In this document: piece after piece, positions 24,602-33,213 of the stretch
Position numbering within the stretch: the first letter of the stretch is position 1
Layout of the letters: each line of letters begins with the position of its first letter
From: Candidatus Metaruminococcus caecorum
GTDB lineage: Bacteria > Bacillota > Clostridia > Oscillospirales > Ruminococcaceae
Length of the DNA: 54,503 nt
Assembly (NCBI GenBank): GCA_904420045.1
Contig: CAJFTY010000011.1
Location: 1-54,503, forward strand
Direction: 5' to 3'
Position numbers and translations under genes: made by a program
The notes under the pieces: generated by a model
Database searches by the model: none
What the model saw: the letters and a program-made list of their open reading frames with translations, nothing else
What the model was told of the DNA's origin: nothing

Positions 24602-27600
24602 TTACTGCCGAAACATTAATTCACCTGTATCATGACCTCCCATGCTACCAAGACTTCCTGTTGATTGATACCAATAATATTTAATATCTCCAGAAAAATA
24701 TCCTATGGGGGGGAGGTATGTTACTTTTCCATTCTTGTCGTACTCCCATGTCTCGTCGCTCCAAACATCATAATCCCATGGATTACCAATCAAATTTAAA
24801 ATCATTTGGTTTCCATAACCCATTTTATGTGTCCAGTACCTATCCCCATATGCTTTTCTCATATAGTGGAAGCCTTCACGGAAAGCGATCATTACCTCGT
24901 GAGGATTCAGGGAATGATTTTTATTTGTTTTAAAAACTCGATAACCGGTTCCTAATGCAGTTGGAATATTATAATCCGGCGCTCCGCCGTCCATGCCAAA
25001 TCTACGTTCACGGTCAACAGCATGATAAAAACAGTTTCTTCCAGAAGCGCCTTTTACTCCACTGTTAACGGATTTGCTGATTTTAGGCGTAACCGCCGCA
25101 GAATTTAGCGCGGAATTACTTGCGTTGTACGCATATAGATTACTTGAAGAATCGTTGCATGGGTTAATGTATCTTCCTGTTTTGGGATCATAATACTTGG
25201 GACGAGAATGAAGCGCATAAAAAATATACAATTCAAGATCTGAGTCGTAATATGCGCCTTTGTGGCGCAACGGATTTACATTTCCCAGTCTAGTATTTTT
25301 ACTCATACCGGAAACCGAACAACCGCCCCAGGCATCGTAAGTATATCTTGAAACAACATCTCCGCTTAAATTAATAATTCTGTCTACATTTCCCAACACA
25401 TCAAGTCCATATAAATAGTTGACCGAATTTTGCGAGAAGCCTAATAAACGTCCGTTGGAATTATAGAAAAACTTAAGCTTGTTTGTTCCATCATCAATAA
25501 GGCTAATTTTAGAAAAAGTTTCATTGTACTCAAAATTTGTTATTTTTCCATTTACTGTTTTTTTAATGATTCGGCCATTCTTATCATAACTCAGTGAAAT
25601 TGATTTGGTGCCTTTTTTTGCGGTGGCAAGCAGGCCGCCCGCCTTCCATGTCATTGTCCACCCCATGTAGTTCTTAGGATATCCGCTTGTATCATAAGTG
25701 ATTGATTTCCCATCGTACGATGTTAAACGATCAGGAAACTTACTATTTCCATATACGTATAAAATTGTATTGGTCGGCGTTCCAAGCGTTCCTGTCGTAT
25801 AAGGATATACTCTTTTTTCTTGAACATTATAAAGGCTTTTGTAGGTAAACGCAATTGTTTCCTTACGAACATTGTCGTCCACACGAACCAACTGATTTGA
25901 AATGTCATAATGGAATTTAAATTGTGTCGTGCAATTGCAGGTTACAGCTTTAACATTTCCGTCCGATGTGTAGGAATATTGAAGCTTATCTTCCGAGCAA
26001 TCCGCATAAGTTGTCGTTTGTTCAATTACATTGCCGTCTGAATCGTATTTGTTACAAGTTGCTACAAGATCTGTACAGCAAGCGGTAGAGGATTTCGAGC
26101 ACGATACATTAGACATATTCTTATCATCCAGCACACTGGTCTGCTGGTGCAGGACAGATGAGTTGACCGAATGCTGCTCGGTCTCAGTCAGATTATCATC
26201 CGAGTAACAATGCGAAACGCCGCTTGTTTCCTTGTCAGCCGTTTTGTAAAACGTGGTTCCATCTGTAAATGTTGTCCGGCTGGAAATCAACGTGCCGTTT
26301 GCCATATTTCGTACCTCTACCGTATTTGAACCATCTGCATTAGCGAGGTAATTGGTAATACGACAGTTTAGAAAATCAAATTCCGATACTCGAACGCCTT
26401 CATCATTATAGCAATACTTAAAAGCAAGTTCTCCGTTATGGTAAACCCGAGCCAAATCATCTCCATCATATTCATATGTGATCATTTGCCCATTCGCATG
26501 AATTTCTGCCAGAAGTAACTCGCGTGCATCATCTGTATAGTTATAAGTAATAAGCCTTTCGCCTGAAACATTGACTGCGCTGGTTTTTCCACTGTCCAGA
26601 TAATCGATGGTCATATCATGATCAATTTTTTGCTTTAGCTTACCGTGATCTCCATATATATACCGTACACCGGCACTAGAATCATTATATGCGTTTGTAC
26701 TACAAAGACCATGTCCAATATTTGAAATACTGTCATATTTATCAAGGTATTCACCTGGTAACACTTCTTGTGTTTTACGTCCAAAATTATCATATACTGT
26801 TCGAGTAGTCTTGACTATCTCACCGTCATCCTGTGTTTCCTTCACTACGTTGTCCAGCAGGTCATACATGTATGAAATTTTCAGACCATTGTCCTTTGTT
26901 TTTGTCAAAATCTGCCCAAACCGATTGTAAGAATTGTTTATTGTAGAGCATCCGCAGCACTTGTCTTCTTCAATAATTTTTTTGGGATTACCAAAACTGT
27001 CATATTCATATGTAATGGTTGTGTCATTTGCTCCTGTATATTTATGAATCAGCCCTTTTTCAGTATATGATTGCTCAATTCGTTCAGTTTTTTCTCCTTC
27101 TTCGTTCACACTTGTTAAAAGGTTTCCTTTTTGATCATATGTCATAACCTTCTTTGTAGTTGATATCGGTTTTGTGTTTCCAATTTCATACTTATGTATG
27201 ATCTCATTGTGAAGAATGACTCGATGATTGCTATATCCATAAGTATGATTAGCCTCATAAATCATATGACCTTCTTCATCTTTTATAATTACTGAAGACA
27301 AATTTTTGTCTGCATCATCAGTATAAGAAAATACTGCCAATTGACCATCTAGAGTCTTATAGTAACTGATATCTCCACAATTGTTCTCATAAACGTATTC
27401 GGTTCCTTCACTATCTAATACGATATGGTTGAATTGGTCGCGAATACTAAACGATAAATCCTTACCAGATACAGCAGTTGTCAAATAATTTCCACTTCCA
27501 TCGTCCCCATAATAGTACTGGGTTGTTTGGCCGTATTCATCCGTTTCGCTGGTTACATTTCTGCCAGTATAGGAATACATTCGTTTTACATTTCCCCACG

Positions 27601-29269
27601 CATCGCAGACTTGCCTAAGGTTACCGTCATCATAATATTCATATGTATGAATGATTTCTCCTTTGGGGTTTTTACTGGCAGTCAATCTGCCATTGGTATA
27701 TTCATAGCAATAGGTCTTAACTGGCACTTCATCTGCATCATTAATACTGATTGCGTGAATTAGATTGTCTTCATAGGTAATCGAGTAAGTTCTTCCCGTA
27801 CTGTCAGTAACTTTTGTGGGATAATTTGTGTCTATATCAAGTTCAATTGTTGTGGAATTGTTATTTCGATCAGTAATTTTGGTAAGATAGCCATTAGTAT
27901 TAAAGTTGAATTCCGTGTTCTCTGTCGTTGTCAGCGTAAAGGTTCCATCTGCATTTTTAATAAGTCTGTTTTTAGTATTGATTCCTACATACTCATTTTT
28001 ATTTATGGTAAACTGCATTATATTTCCAGCAATATCTACAATTTGGGTACCCCCAGACTCTGTACAGCTTCCGTAATAGCTGAATATCCAGCTATTTCCA
28101 AACGGTCCAGTGCGAGAGTCCATTGCATCATAAGTGCGACTAAATACAGCATCCATACCGGGCGCCGATACACAAAAGTCTTGGATATTCAGTTTTTGAT
28201 TGTTATAAGGCGGCATCATTTTGTGTTCAACAATCGAAAGATAACATTGACTAACTGCTCCGCTACCGTCTGTCGCTTCCGCCATGATAATAGTCGATCC
28301 CAAATTTTTTGCAGTAATTCGCCCGCTAACCGGGTTTACTTCAGCTATTAAGGGATTACTTGACGACCATTTAAGAGCCGTAGTAGTTGCATTAGCTGGA
28401 TATGCACATGCGCTTATATAACCTGTCCAACCAACATTTTGGTTCATGATCGATGGTCTAAGCGCTACTCCCGTGACCGGTACCGGGTTTACATTTCGAA
28501 CTGTCAGTGTACAGCTTCCACTTTGTCCGCTTCCATCCTGTGATTCTGCAAAAATAGTCGTCTCACCCACTTTTAAAGCAGTAATAAGCCCTGTATCCAT
28601 ATTAATATTGGCTACTGACGAATCGCTTGACCACCAAAACAAATTTTGGTTTGTCGCATTGACTGGGCAAATTTCTTTGCAGATGTATCCTACCCATCCA
28701 GCGTCCACCGTACATTTTGATGGATTAAGTTTAATACTCTTTACCGGAACACTTTTAACCGTAAAGCTACAACTTGCCGATATCCCGCTTCCATCCGTAG
28801 CTTTTGCTGTAATCGTTGTCACTCCTGAACTTAGAGCAGTTATGAGACCACTGGTGCTGTTTACAGATGCGACGTCGGTATTACTTGAAGTCCACATAAG
28901 CGTCTTATTGGTTGCGTTTGTAGGACATACCGTATTTCGGATATATCCGGACCATCCTATATTCTGGGTTGTAATGGTAGGATTTAAAATTACTTTAGTG
29001 ACCAATGTCTTTGAAGCCACAGTTAGTAAGCAGGATGCAGACTTGCCGCTACCGTCAGTAGCTGTAGCGATTATAGTTGCTGTGCCCGGATTTTTTGCAT
29101 ATACCATCCCGCTAACTGGATTTATGGTTGCAATTGTAGGATCGCTTGATTTCCATTCTACTGCTGTGTTTTGCGCATCTTCAGGTTGAATAGTTGCAAA
29201 TAATAATTTTGAACTTTTGATTCCAAGTTGAATGGACGGATCTATTGTAATTGAATCAACGTATTTCAT
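24602..29269 (-). CDS. RHS-repeat protein with four N-terminal Ig-like (BIG2) repeats; candidate polymorphic toxin
   Basis: Giant protein of 1555 residues. Residues 1-346 are four tandem Ig-like units of about 86 residues, each ending with ATDGSG or a variant. A DUF6531-type entry follows (FSRTYDAMDSRTGPFGNSW), then many YD repeats (ITYEYDSFGN, RYTYDAWG) that should build a hollow shell. A degenerate RHS core (HKGAYYDSDLELY, KYYDPKTGRYINP) precedes a unique C-terminal region of about 170 residues. The usual DPxGL toxin boundary is absent. No signal peptide or membrane helix is visible. AAAGGAG lies 7 nt before the ATG. It lies 13 bp after the DUF1906 gene, in an AT-rich island. The activity of the C-terminal region is unknown. 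Confidence 0.9.
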   Translation of the reverse strand: MKYVDSITIDPSIQLGIKSSKLLFATIQPEDAQNTAVEWKSSDPTIATINPVSGMVYAKNPGTATIIATATDGSGKSASCLLTVASKTLVTKVILNPTITTQNIGWSGYIRNTVCPTNATNKTLMWTSSNTDVASVNSTSGLITALSSGVTTITAKATDGSGISASCSFTVKSVPVKSIKLNPSKCTVDAGWVGYICKEICPVNATNQNLFWWSSDSSVANINMDTGLITALKVGETTIFAESQDGSGQSGSCTLTVRNVNPVPVTGVALRPSIMNQNVGWTGYISACAYPANATTTALKWSSSNPLIAEVNPVSGRITAKNLGSTIIMAEATDGSGAVSQCYLSIVEHKMMPPYNNQKLNIQDFCVSAPGMDAVFSRTYDAMDSRTGPFGNSWIFSYYGSCTESGGTQIVDIAGNIMQFTINKNEYVGINTKNRLIKNADGTFTLTTTENTEFNFNTNGYLTKITDRNNNSTTIELDIDTNYPTKVTDSTGRTYSITYEDNLIHAISINDADEVPVKTYCYEYTNGRLTASKNPKGEIIHTYEYYDDGNLRQVCDAWGNVKRMYSYTGRNVTSETDEYGQTTQYYYGDDGSGNYLTTAVSGKDLSFSIRDQFNHIVLDSEGTEYVYENNCGDISYYKTLDGQLAVFSYTDDADKNLSSVIIKDEEGHMIYEANHTYGYSNHRVILHNEIIHKYEIGNTKPISTTKKVMTYDQKGNLLTSVNEEGEKTERIEQSYTEKGLIHKYTGANDTTITYEYDSFGNPKKIIEEDKCCGCSTINNSYNRFGQILTKTKDNGLKISYMYDLLDNVVKETQDDGEIVKTTRTVYDNFGRKTQEVLPGEYLDKYDSISNIGHGLCSTNAYNDSSAGVRYIYGDHGKLKQKIDHDMTIDYLDSGKTSAVNVSGERLITYNYTDDARELLLAEIHANGQMITYEYDGDDLARVYHNGELAFKYCYNDEGVRVSEFDFLNCRITNYLANADGSNTVEVRNMANGTLISSRTTFTDGTTFYKTADKETSGVSHCYSDDNLTETEQHSVNSSVLHQQTSVLDDKNMSNVSCSKSSTACCTDLVATCNKYDSDGNVIEQTTTYADCSEDKLQYSYTSDGNVKAVTCNCTTQFKFHYDISNQLVRVDDNVRKETIAFTYKSLYNVQEKRVYPYTTGTLGTPTNTILYVYGNSKFPDRLTSYDGKSITYDTSGYPKNYMGWTMTWKAGGLLATAKKGTKSISLSYDKNGRIIKKTVNGKITNFEYNETFSKISLIDDGTNKLKFFYNSNGRLLGFSQNSVNYLYGLDVLGNVDRIINLSGDVVSRYTYDAWGGCSVSGMSKNTRLGNVNPLRHKGAYYDSDLELYIFYALHSRPKYYDPKTGRYINPCNDSSSNLYAYNASNSALNSAAVTPKISKSVNSGVKGASGRNCFYHAVDRERRFGMDGGAPDYNIPTALGTGYRVFKTNKNHSLNPHEVMIAFREGFHYMRKAYGDRYWTHKMGYGNQMILNLIGNPWDYDVWSDETWEYDKNGKVTYLPPIGYFSGDIKYYWYQSTGSLGSMGGHDTGELMFRQ
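28231..29269 (-). repeat. Four tandem Ig-like (BIG2) repeats in the RHS gene
   Basis: Four units of about 260 bp (86 residues) share the pattern WSSSNPxIAxVNxxSGxITA, then ATDGSG and a final Cys-containing strand. They differ at many positions, so the array is old rather than a recent duplication. Confidence 0.8.
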
Positions 29270-29282
29270 TTTTTTCTCCTTT

Positions 29283-30128
29283 CTATAACATCTCTTCCAG
29301 CACAATGTCTGCTTTTTTTACAAGGTTGATATTAAATGATGTCGGTCTACCCGTATAATCGTTTACAGGATGACATCCGATTCCATATTGCCATATTGCT
29401 ATCTCGTCTTGCGGCATACAGGACGGACTATATGGACCCCAGTAGTCCGGGTATAGAATATGTGCATTGGTTGTTTTGTCATACTCTGTAAGACTTGGCG
29501 ATACCGCCCAGATCCGGCATTTTTTAAACACATCTGCGTTTTCCACCGCGCCTCGGCTGAATTGGTGACAAAAGTCAAAATGTGCGTCTGTATCTGCATA
29601 CATTCCAGGAATCAACCCTTTTGTTTGCAGATGTTTGGCAAACCCAAGCATATATTCCATTGTAACTTCCGAACTGTTTTTAATTTTGACATAAAGTGTA
29701 TGGCCTGCATGAAAGCCAAGTTTTTCTGCACACTCCACCGCCTTTTCTGCATCCAATACACCGTCTTGTTCAGTCAGCATCTGTTCTTCTGTTTGATACA
29801 ATGGAGCAATTTTACATCCTCCTGTATCATGTAAATATTCTATTTCTTCCTTGTCTAGAGAGTTTTCACCATTAATGTTTCTTCCCCAAAAATTAGGAGG
29901 TAACTTATTTTTAGTTACCCATTCAAGCATTGTCAGATTGTGCTGTAATACAGTATTTGCTTTTTGGGATGAATCTACGCCGAATAGAGGCATCCCTGTC
30001 AATGGCATCATAAATGTGTCCCGAGTCTCCGATAACTCTTTTTTAACTTCGGGATTTTCTGTTGCATCTGGCTCAGGCTCTGCATACTGAGCCCCAATAT
30101 TCATATTAAATGTATCTCTGCAAGCCAT
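29283..30128 (-). CDS. DUF1906 glycoside-hydrolase-like (GH25-like) protein
   Basis: 281-residue TIM-barrel protein of the DUF1906/Rv2525c type. The core starts with PLFGVDSSQKANTVL and passes through LPPNFWGRNINGE, DTGGCKIAPLYQ, a block with LYVKIKNSSEVTMEYM, GMYADTDAHFDF and ending with IAIWQYGIGC. These are the strands of a lysozyme-like barrel, although catalytic acids are not confirmed. The first 45 residues are acidic and hold two RDTF(N/M)M repeats. There is no signal peptide. AAAGGAG lies 9 nt before the ATG. It is followed after 13 bp by the RHS gene, so they form one operon. Confidence 0.82.
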   Translation of the reverse strand: MACRDTFNMNIGAQYAEPEPDATENPEVKKELSETRDTFMMPLTGMPLFGVDSSQKANTVLQHNLTMLEWVTKNKLPPNFWGRNINGENSLDKEEIEYLHDTGGCKIAPLYQTEEQMLTEQDGVLDAEKAVECAEKLGFHAGHTLYVKIKNSSEVTMEYMLGFAKHLQTKGLIPGMYADTDAHFDFCHQFSRGAVENADVFKKCRIWAVSPSLTEYDKTTNAHILYPDYWGPYSPSCMPQDEIAIWQYGIGCHPVNDYTGRPTSFNINLVKKADIVLEEML

Positions 30129-30191
30129 TTACTCATACTCCTTTCTTTTCCCCCTTAGTTGTCTGTTTGCTGGAGGCAGTTTAATCGTATC

Positions 30192-30219
30192 ATGTAAACC
30201 GGACAAAAACTGTTTACAT
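30192..30219. promoter_or_regulatory. Inverted repeat upstream of the DUF1906-RHS operon (candidate operator)
   Basis: ATGTAAAC (30192-30199) and GTTTACAT (30212-30219) form an 8-bp dyad with a 12-bp centre. It lies about 65-90 bp before the DUF1906 ATG, in the divergent region. A weak -10 (TAAACT) overlaps this area. No U-run follows. Inference only. Confidence 0.3.
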
Positions 30220-30228
30220 TAAAATTTA

Positions 30229-30408
30229 TTAAATTGTTTTTCTTAAATTCTCAATAAATGTATAAAAAATAGCAGTGAAATAAAGAATCACTGCATGTAA
30301 AATAGAGTATTTTATTTCGTCAGATAAATAATAGCTAGCCCCAAATGTACCTTTTGCACCATGCACACTTAAATTATTGAGGCCAACCGACAAAGCGCTG
30401 CATACCAT
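30229..30408 (-). CDS. Possible 59-aa hydrophobic ORF between the RHS operon and the DUF3298 gene
   Basis: An ATG at 30408 opens a 59-codon frame (MVCSALSVGLNNLSVHG...) that includes a hydrophobic stretch near residues 39-53 and ends in LRKTI. No Shine-Dalgarno site precedes it and a stop lies 12 nt upstream in frame. Part of it forms a hairpin (GCAGTGA...TCACTGC 30272-30294) with a T run on the minus strand. It may be spurious, or a gene remnant. Kept at low confidence because it fills an otherwise empty gap. Confidence 0.2.
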   Translation of the reverse strand: MVCSALSVGLNNLSVHGAKGTFGASYYLSDEIKYSILHAVILYFTAIFYTFIENLRKTI

Positions 30409-30425
30409 AAATAGAGGTGATCAAT

Positions 30426-31130
30426 TTGGACACAGGAATGATCTCGATCAAAACAAAACAACTTTTTGATGAATATAAAATCGGTGAGGATGTCATTTTA
30501 ACCTATCAAATCCAATATCCTCATTTTGAGGGTCCGGTTTATCAGATGGCCTTGCGGATTTTAAACCGCTTTTATGAGAACCAGGCAAACGAATTTCAAA
30601 ACTATATAGCGAATGAACTGTACCCCCAAGCCAAAGAGCAATACGCCTATTCAAAAGAAAACGGATATCCCGTTATGGCCTATGAGGCTATGACCACCTT
30701 TGAACCAACCTACTCCAAAGCGTGTATTGTCAGCCTGTACATGGATCGATATGAATTTACCGGAGGAGCGCACGGCAGCACCACCCGATCTTCCCAGACA
30801 TGGAATCTCCAAGGAGGCAGACAGATTGCACTGGAAGAGCTGTTTGGCTGTGATTTGGACGTTCAATCCTATATTTTAAACCGGGTCCGATCCCGCATTG
30901 CGCTCAATCCTCAAATCTACTTTGATAATGCAGCCCAGCTAGCGGAAGAGAACTTTCATTCTGAGAGCTTTTATTGCACCACACAAGGGATTGTCGTCTA
31001 TTACCAGCAATATGATATCGCGCCTTATTCCAGCGGAATACGAAGCTTTTTAATTCCATATACCCATTGTGTTCACTCCCCGAAAACCACCTGTTTTGTC
31101 CTTCATCCCCAGGATGAACGGCATCCGTAA
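30426..31130 (+). CDS. DUF3298/DUF4163 family protein (RsiV/PdaC-like domain), no signal peptide
   Basis: 234-residue protein. The visible blocks YQIQYPHFEG, FTGGAHGSTTRSSQTWNLQGG and IVVYYQQYDIAPYSSGI match the DUF4163-DUF3298 pair found in the sensor part of anti-sigma factor RsiV and in PdaC. In RsiV this domain binds lysozyme. Here there is neither membrane helix nor sigma-binding region, so it is probably cytoplasmic or unconventionally localised. The start is a TTG at 30426, preceded by GAGGTGATC, a nearly full complement of the 16S 3' end; a GTG at 30417 lies inside that site. It is divergent from the DUF1906-RHS operon. Confidence 0.78.
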   Translation: MDTGMISIKTKQLFDEYKIGEDVILTYQIQYPHFEGPVYQMALRILNRFYENQANEFQNYIANELYPQAKEQYAYSKENGYPVMAYEAMTTFEPTYSKACIVSLYMDRYEFTGGAHGSTTRSSQTWNLQGGRQIALEELFGCDLDVQSYILNRVRSRIALNPQIYFDNAAQLAEENFHSESFYCTTQGIVVYYQQYDIAPYSSGIRSFLIPYTHCVHSPKTTCFVLHPQDERHP

Positions 31131-31134
31131 ATGA

Positions 31135-31172
31135 AAAAACGAGCCTATTGAAGGTTCAATAGGCTCGTTTTT
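31135..31172. terminator. Bidirectional terminator between the DUF3298 gene and panD
   Basis: AAAAACGAGCCTATTGAA (31135-31152) pairs with its exact complement at 31155-31172 around a two-base centre; A and T runs flank both sides. It ends both converging transcripts. Confidence 0.88.
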
Positions 31173-31183
31173 ACCATGGACTG

Positions 31184-31570
31184 TTACGGCGCGATATGGC
31201 CGTGCCGTTCATATCGGGTACAGGCTGTCACCCGGTTGTCGCCGTCGACAAACACAACGCGAGGCGTATGCTTTGCAGCCTCTTCGGGAGTCAGGTCGCA
31301 ATAGCTCATTAAAATGACTTTGTCGCCCGGCTGTACAAGCCGTGCGGCCGCGCCGTTGAGACAAACCATTCCACTTCCCCGTTCGCCCGCGATGGTGTAG
31401 GTTTCCAAACGGCTTCCGTTGTCGATGTCCACCACCTGCACCATTTCGTATTCCAGGATACCGGCGGTGTCCAGAAGATCCTGGTCTACCGTGATACTGC
31501 CCACATAATTGAGTTCCGCCTGTTTGACGGTCAGCCGGTGAATTTTTGCCTTTAACATTCGAACAGTCAT
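31184..31570 (-). CDS. panD: Aspartate 1-decarboxylase PanD
   Basis: Pyruvoyl enzyme that makes beta-alanine from L-aspartate for pantothenate and coenzyme A. 128 residues is normal. The self-cleavage site is Gly24-Ser25 (NYVGSIT), the same numbering as in E. coli, which supports the ATG at 31570; Ser25 becomes the pyruvoyl group. Other motifs: KIHRLTV near the start, [15 protein letters not shown], and KVILMSY. GGAGGG lies 7-8 nt upstream. panB and panC are not in the window; it stands alone after tyrS, with a possible TATAAT (31636-31641, no good -35) right after the tyrS stop. Confidence 0.97.
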   Translation of the reverse strand: MTVRMLKAKIHRLTVKQAELNYVGSITVDQDLLDTAGILEYEMVQVVDIDNGSRLETYTIAGERGSGMVCLNGAAARLVQPGDKVILMSYCDLTPEEAAKHTPRVVFVDGDNRVTACTRYERHGHIAP

Positions 31571-31643
31571 ACAACGTCCCTCCCCAAGCAGTGCTGTTTC
31601 TTTTTCAGCCGTCTCACGTATATGACTTTGGATTTATTATACA

Positions 31644-32867
31644 CTAAATCGTAGCTTTATGGTAGACCTTTTTCCCTTTTTTAATGATGACGCCTTTTTC
31701 AAACCGTCTTTTTTCAAGAATGATTTTTGGATCGGTGATTTTTTCCTCGTCGATCATCACACCGCCCTGCTGAATCAACCGCCGTGCCTCTCCGTTGGAG
31801 GGACACAGCCCGGTTTTGACCATCAACGTCAGCACGCCGATGCCGCCGTCGGTAAAATCACTGTCCAACAGCACAGTGGTGGGCATATCCTCGTCTGCCG
31901 CTCCGGCGCCAAACAGGCTTTTGGAGGTAGCCAGCGCTTTTTGCGCTTCCTCTTCACCGTGAACCAGCTTAGTGACCTCAAAGGCCAGAAGCTCCTTGGC
32001 CTGGTTGAGCTCGCTGCCGGACATGGACGCTTCCATCTCCTCAATCTGCTCGATGGGTACAAAGGTGATGAGCTTTAAACAGTTGATGACGTCGTCGTCA
32101 CTGACGTTGCGCCAGTACTGGAAAAACTCATAGGGCGAAGTTTTTTCCGGATCCAGCCACAGAGCGCCTTTTTCGGTTTTGCCCATCTTTTTGCCCTCTT
32201 TGGTGGTCAGCAGCGTAAAGGTCATGCCGTAAACCTCTTTGCCTTCGCACCGGCGGACCAGATCCACGCCGCCCAGGATGTTGGACCACTGGTCGTCGCC
32301 GCCAAGCTCTACCTTGCAGCCCAGCTCCCGGTACAGGTGCAAAAAATCGTAGCTCTGCATCAGCATGTAGTTAAATTCCAGGAAGCTCAAACCCTTTTCC
32401 ATCCGGCTTTTAAAGCACTCGGCAGTGAGCATCTTGTTGACGGAGAAGTGCACGCCCACCTCCCGCAAAAACTCGATGTAATTCATTTTGAGGAGCCAGT
32501 CGCCGTTTCGCACAATCATCGCCTTGTTGTCAGAAAAGTCGATGAGCTTGGACATTTGCCGGCGGAAGCATTCTGCGTTGTGGTCGATCTCCTGCGGGGT
32601 GAGCATTTTGCGCATATCGGTTTTTCCGGTGGGGTCGCCCACCATAGTGGTGCCGGTTCCCAGCAGCGCAACGGGGCGGTGGCCCGCCCGCTGCAGATGA
32701 GTCATCACCACCAGTTGCAAAAAGTGGCCCACATGTAAGCTGTCCGCCGTAGCGTCAAAGCCGATGTAAAACGTCACTTTTTCCTCGTTAAACAGCTTTT
32801 CAATTTGCTCGGGATGGGTCATCTGGGCAATCAGGCCCCGGCGTTTGAGTTCTTCAAATACAGTCAT
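31644..32867 (-). CDS. tyrS: Tyrosyl-tRNA synthetase
   Basis: Class I aminoacyl-tRNA synthetase charging tRNA-Tyr. 407 residues. The HIGH motif is HVGH (in [12 protein letters not shown]), the KMSKS motif is KMGKT (in [13 protein letters not shown]), and a C-terminal S4 RNA-binding domain spans about 340-405. [11 protein letters not shown] and the YDFLHL region belong to the Tyr-binding pocket. It begins after AAGGAGAAGGA. A complete T-box leader with its own promoter controls it, so its transcription should rise when tRNA-Tyr is uncharged. Confidence 0.97.
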   Translation of the reverse strand: MTVFEELKRRGLIAQMTHPEQIEKLFNEEKVTFYIGFDATADSLHVGHFLQLVVMTHLQRAGHRPVALLGTGTTMVGDPTGKTDMRKMLTPQEIDHNAECFRRQMSKLIDFSDNKAMIVRNGDWLLKMNYIEFLREVGVHFSVNKMLTAECFKSRMEKGLSFLEFNYMLMQSYDFLHLYRELGCKVELGGDDQWSNILGGVDLVRRCEGKEVYGMTFTLLTTKEGKKMGKTEKGALWLDPEKTSPYEFFQYWRNVSDDDVINCLKLITFVPIEQIEEMEASMSGSELNQAKELLAFEVTKLVHGEEEAQKALATSKSLFGAGAADEDMPTTVLLDSDFTDGGIGVLTLMVKTGLCPSNGEARRLIQQGGVMIDEEKITDPKIILEKRRFEKGVIIKKGKKVYHKATI

Positions 32868-32895
32868 TGTTCCTTCTCCTTTTCATTTTCCATGC

Positions 32896-33182
32896 AAAAA
32901 GCCCTCTGTAATGGAATCAACCATTACAGAGGGCGAATCATCGCGGTACCACCTCTGGTTCGCTGTTTTCTTGCGAAAAACAGCCTTGGTGGGAAGGCGC
33001 ACACCTTCCGCCAGCGGTAACGGGCTGCACCCGGGCTTTCCTACTTGCTCGTTTCAAAAAGCCTGCTCCAAGAGGTAATTCGTTTCCGCGCCGTCTGCGT
33101 TTTTTCACCGGCCAAACGCTCTCTACAAGCACAAACGCGGCACTACTGGTTCTTATCTTCGCATGTTTGGATGTATTGTGAA
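32896..33182 (-). ncRNA. T-box riboswitch leader of tyrS
   Basis: A T-box leader that senses uncharged tRNA-Tyr. The T-box sequence AGAGGTGGTACCGCG lies at 32942-32956 (minus strand). The terminator is a 14-bp stem (32901-32914 with 32921-32934) plus a T run at 32896-32900. The antiterminator helix pairs CAGAGG near 32952-32957 with CCTCTG of the terminator arm (32927-32932), as the class requires. A candidate specifier is UAC (Tyr) at 33075-33077, in GAATTACCTC on the 3' side of stem I. The leader follows the promoter at 33185. Confidence 0.93.
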
Positions 33183-33184
33183 TC

Positions 33185-33213
33185 ATTGTACCCGATAAAA
33201 TCCGCTTTGTCAA
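33185..33213 (-). promoter_or_regulatory. Consensus promoter of the tyrS T-box transcript
   Basis: On the minus strand TTGACA (33208-33213), a 17-bp spacer, and TACAAT (33185-33190). The -35 immediately follows the recN stop codon (33214-33216). Strong sigma-A type promoter. Confidence 0.87.

Noticed and set aside
28446-29189. 247-residue plus-strand ORF over the RHS Ig repeats
   Set aside because: Repetitive antisense of the four Ig units; no ribosome binding site and no known motif.
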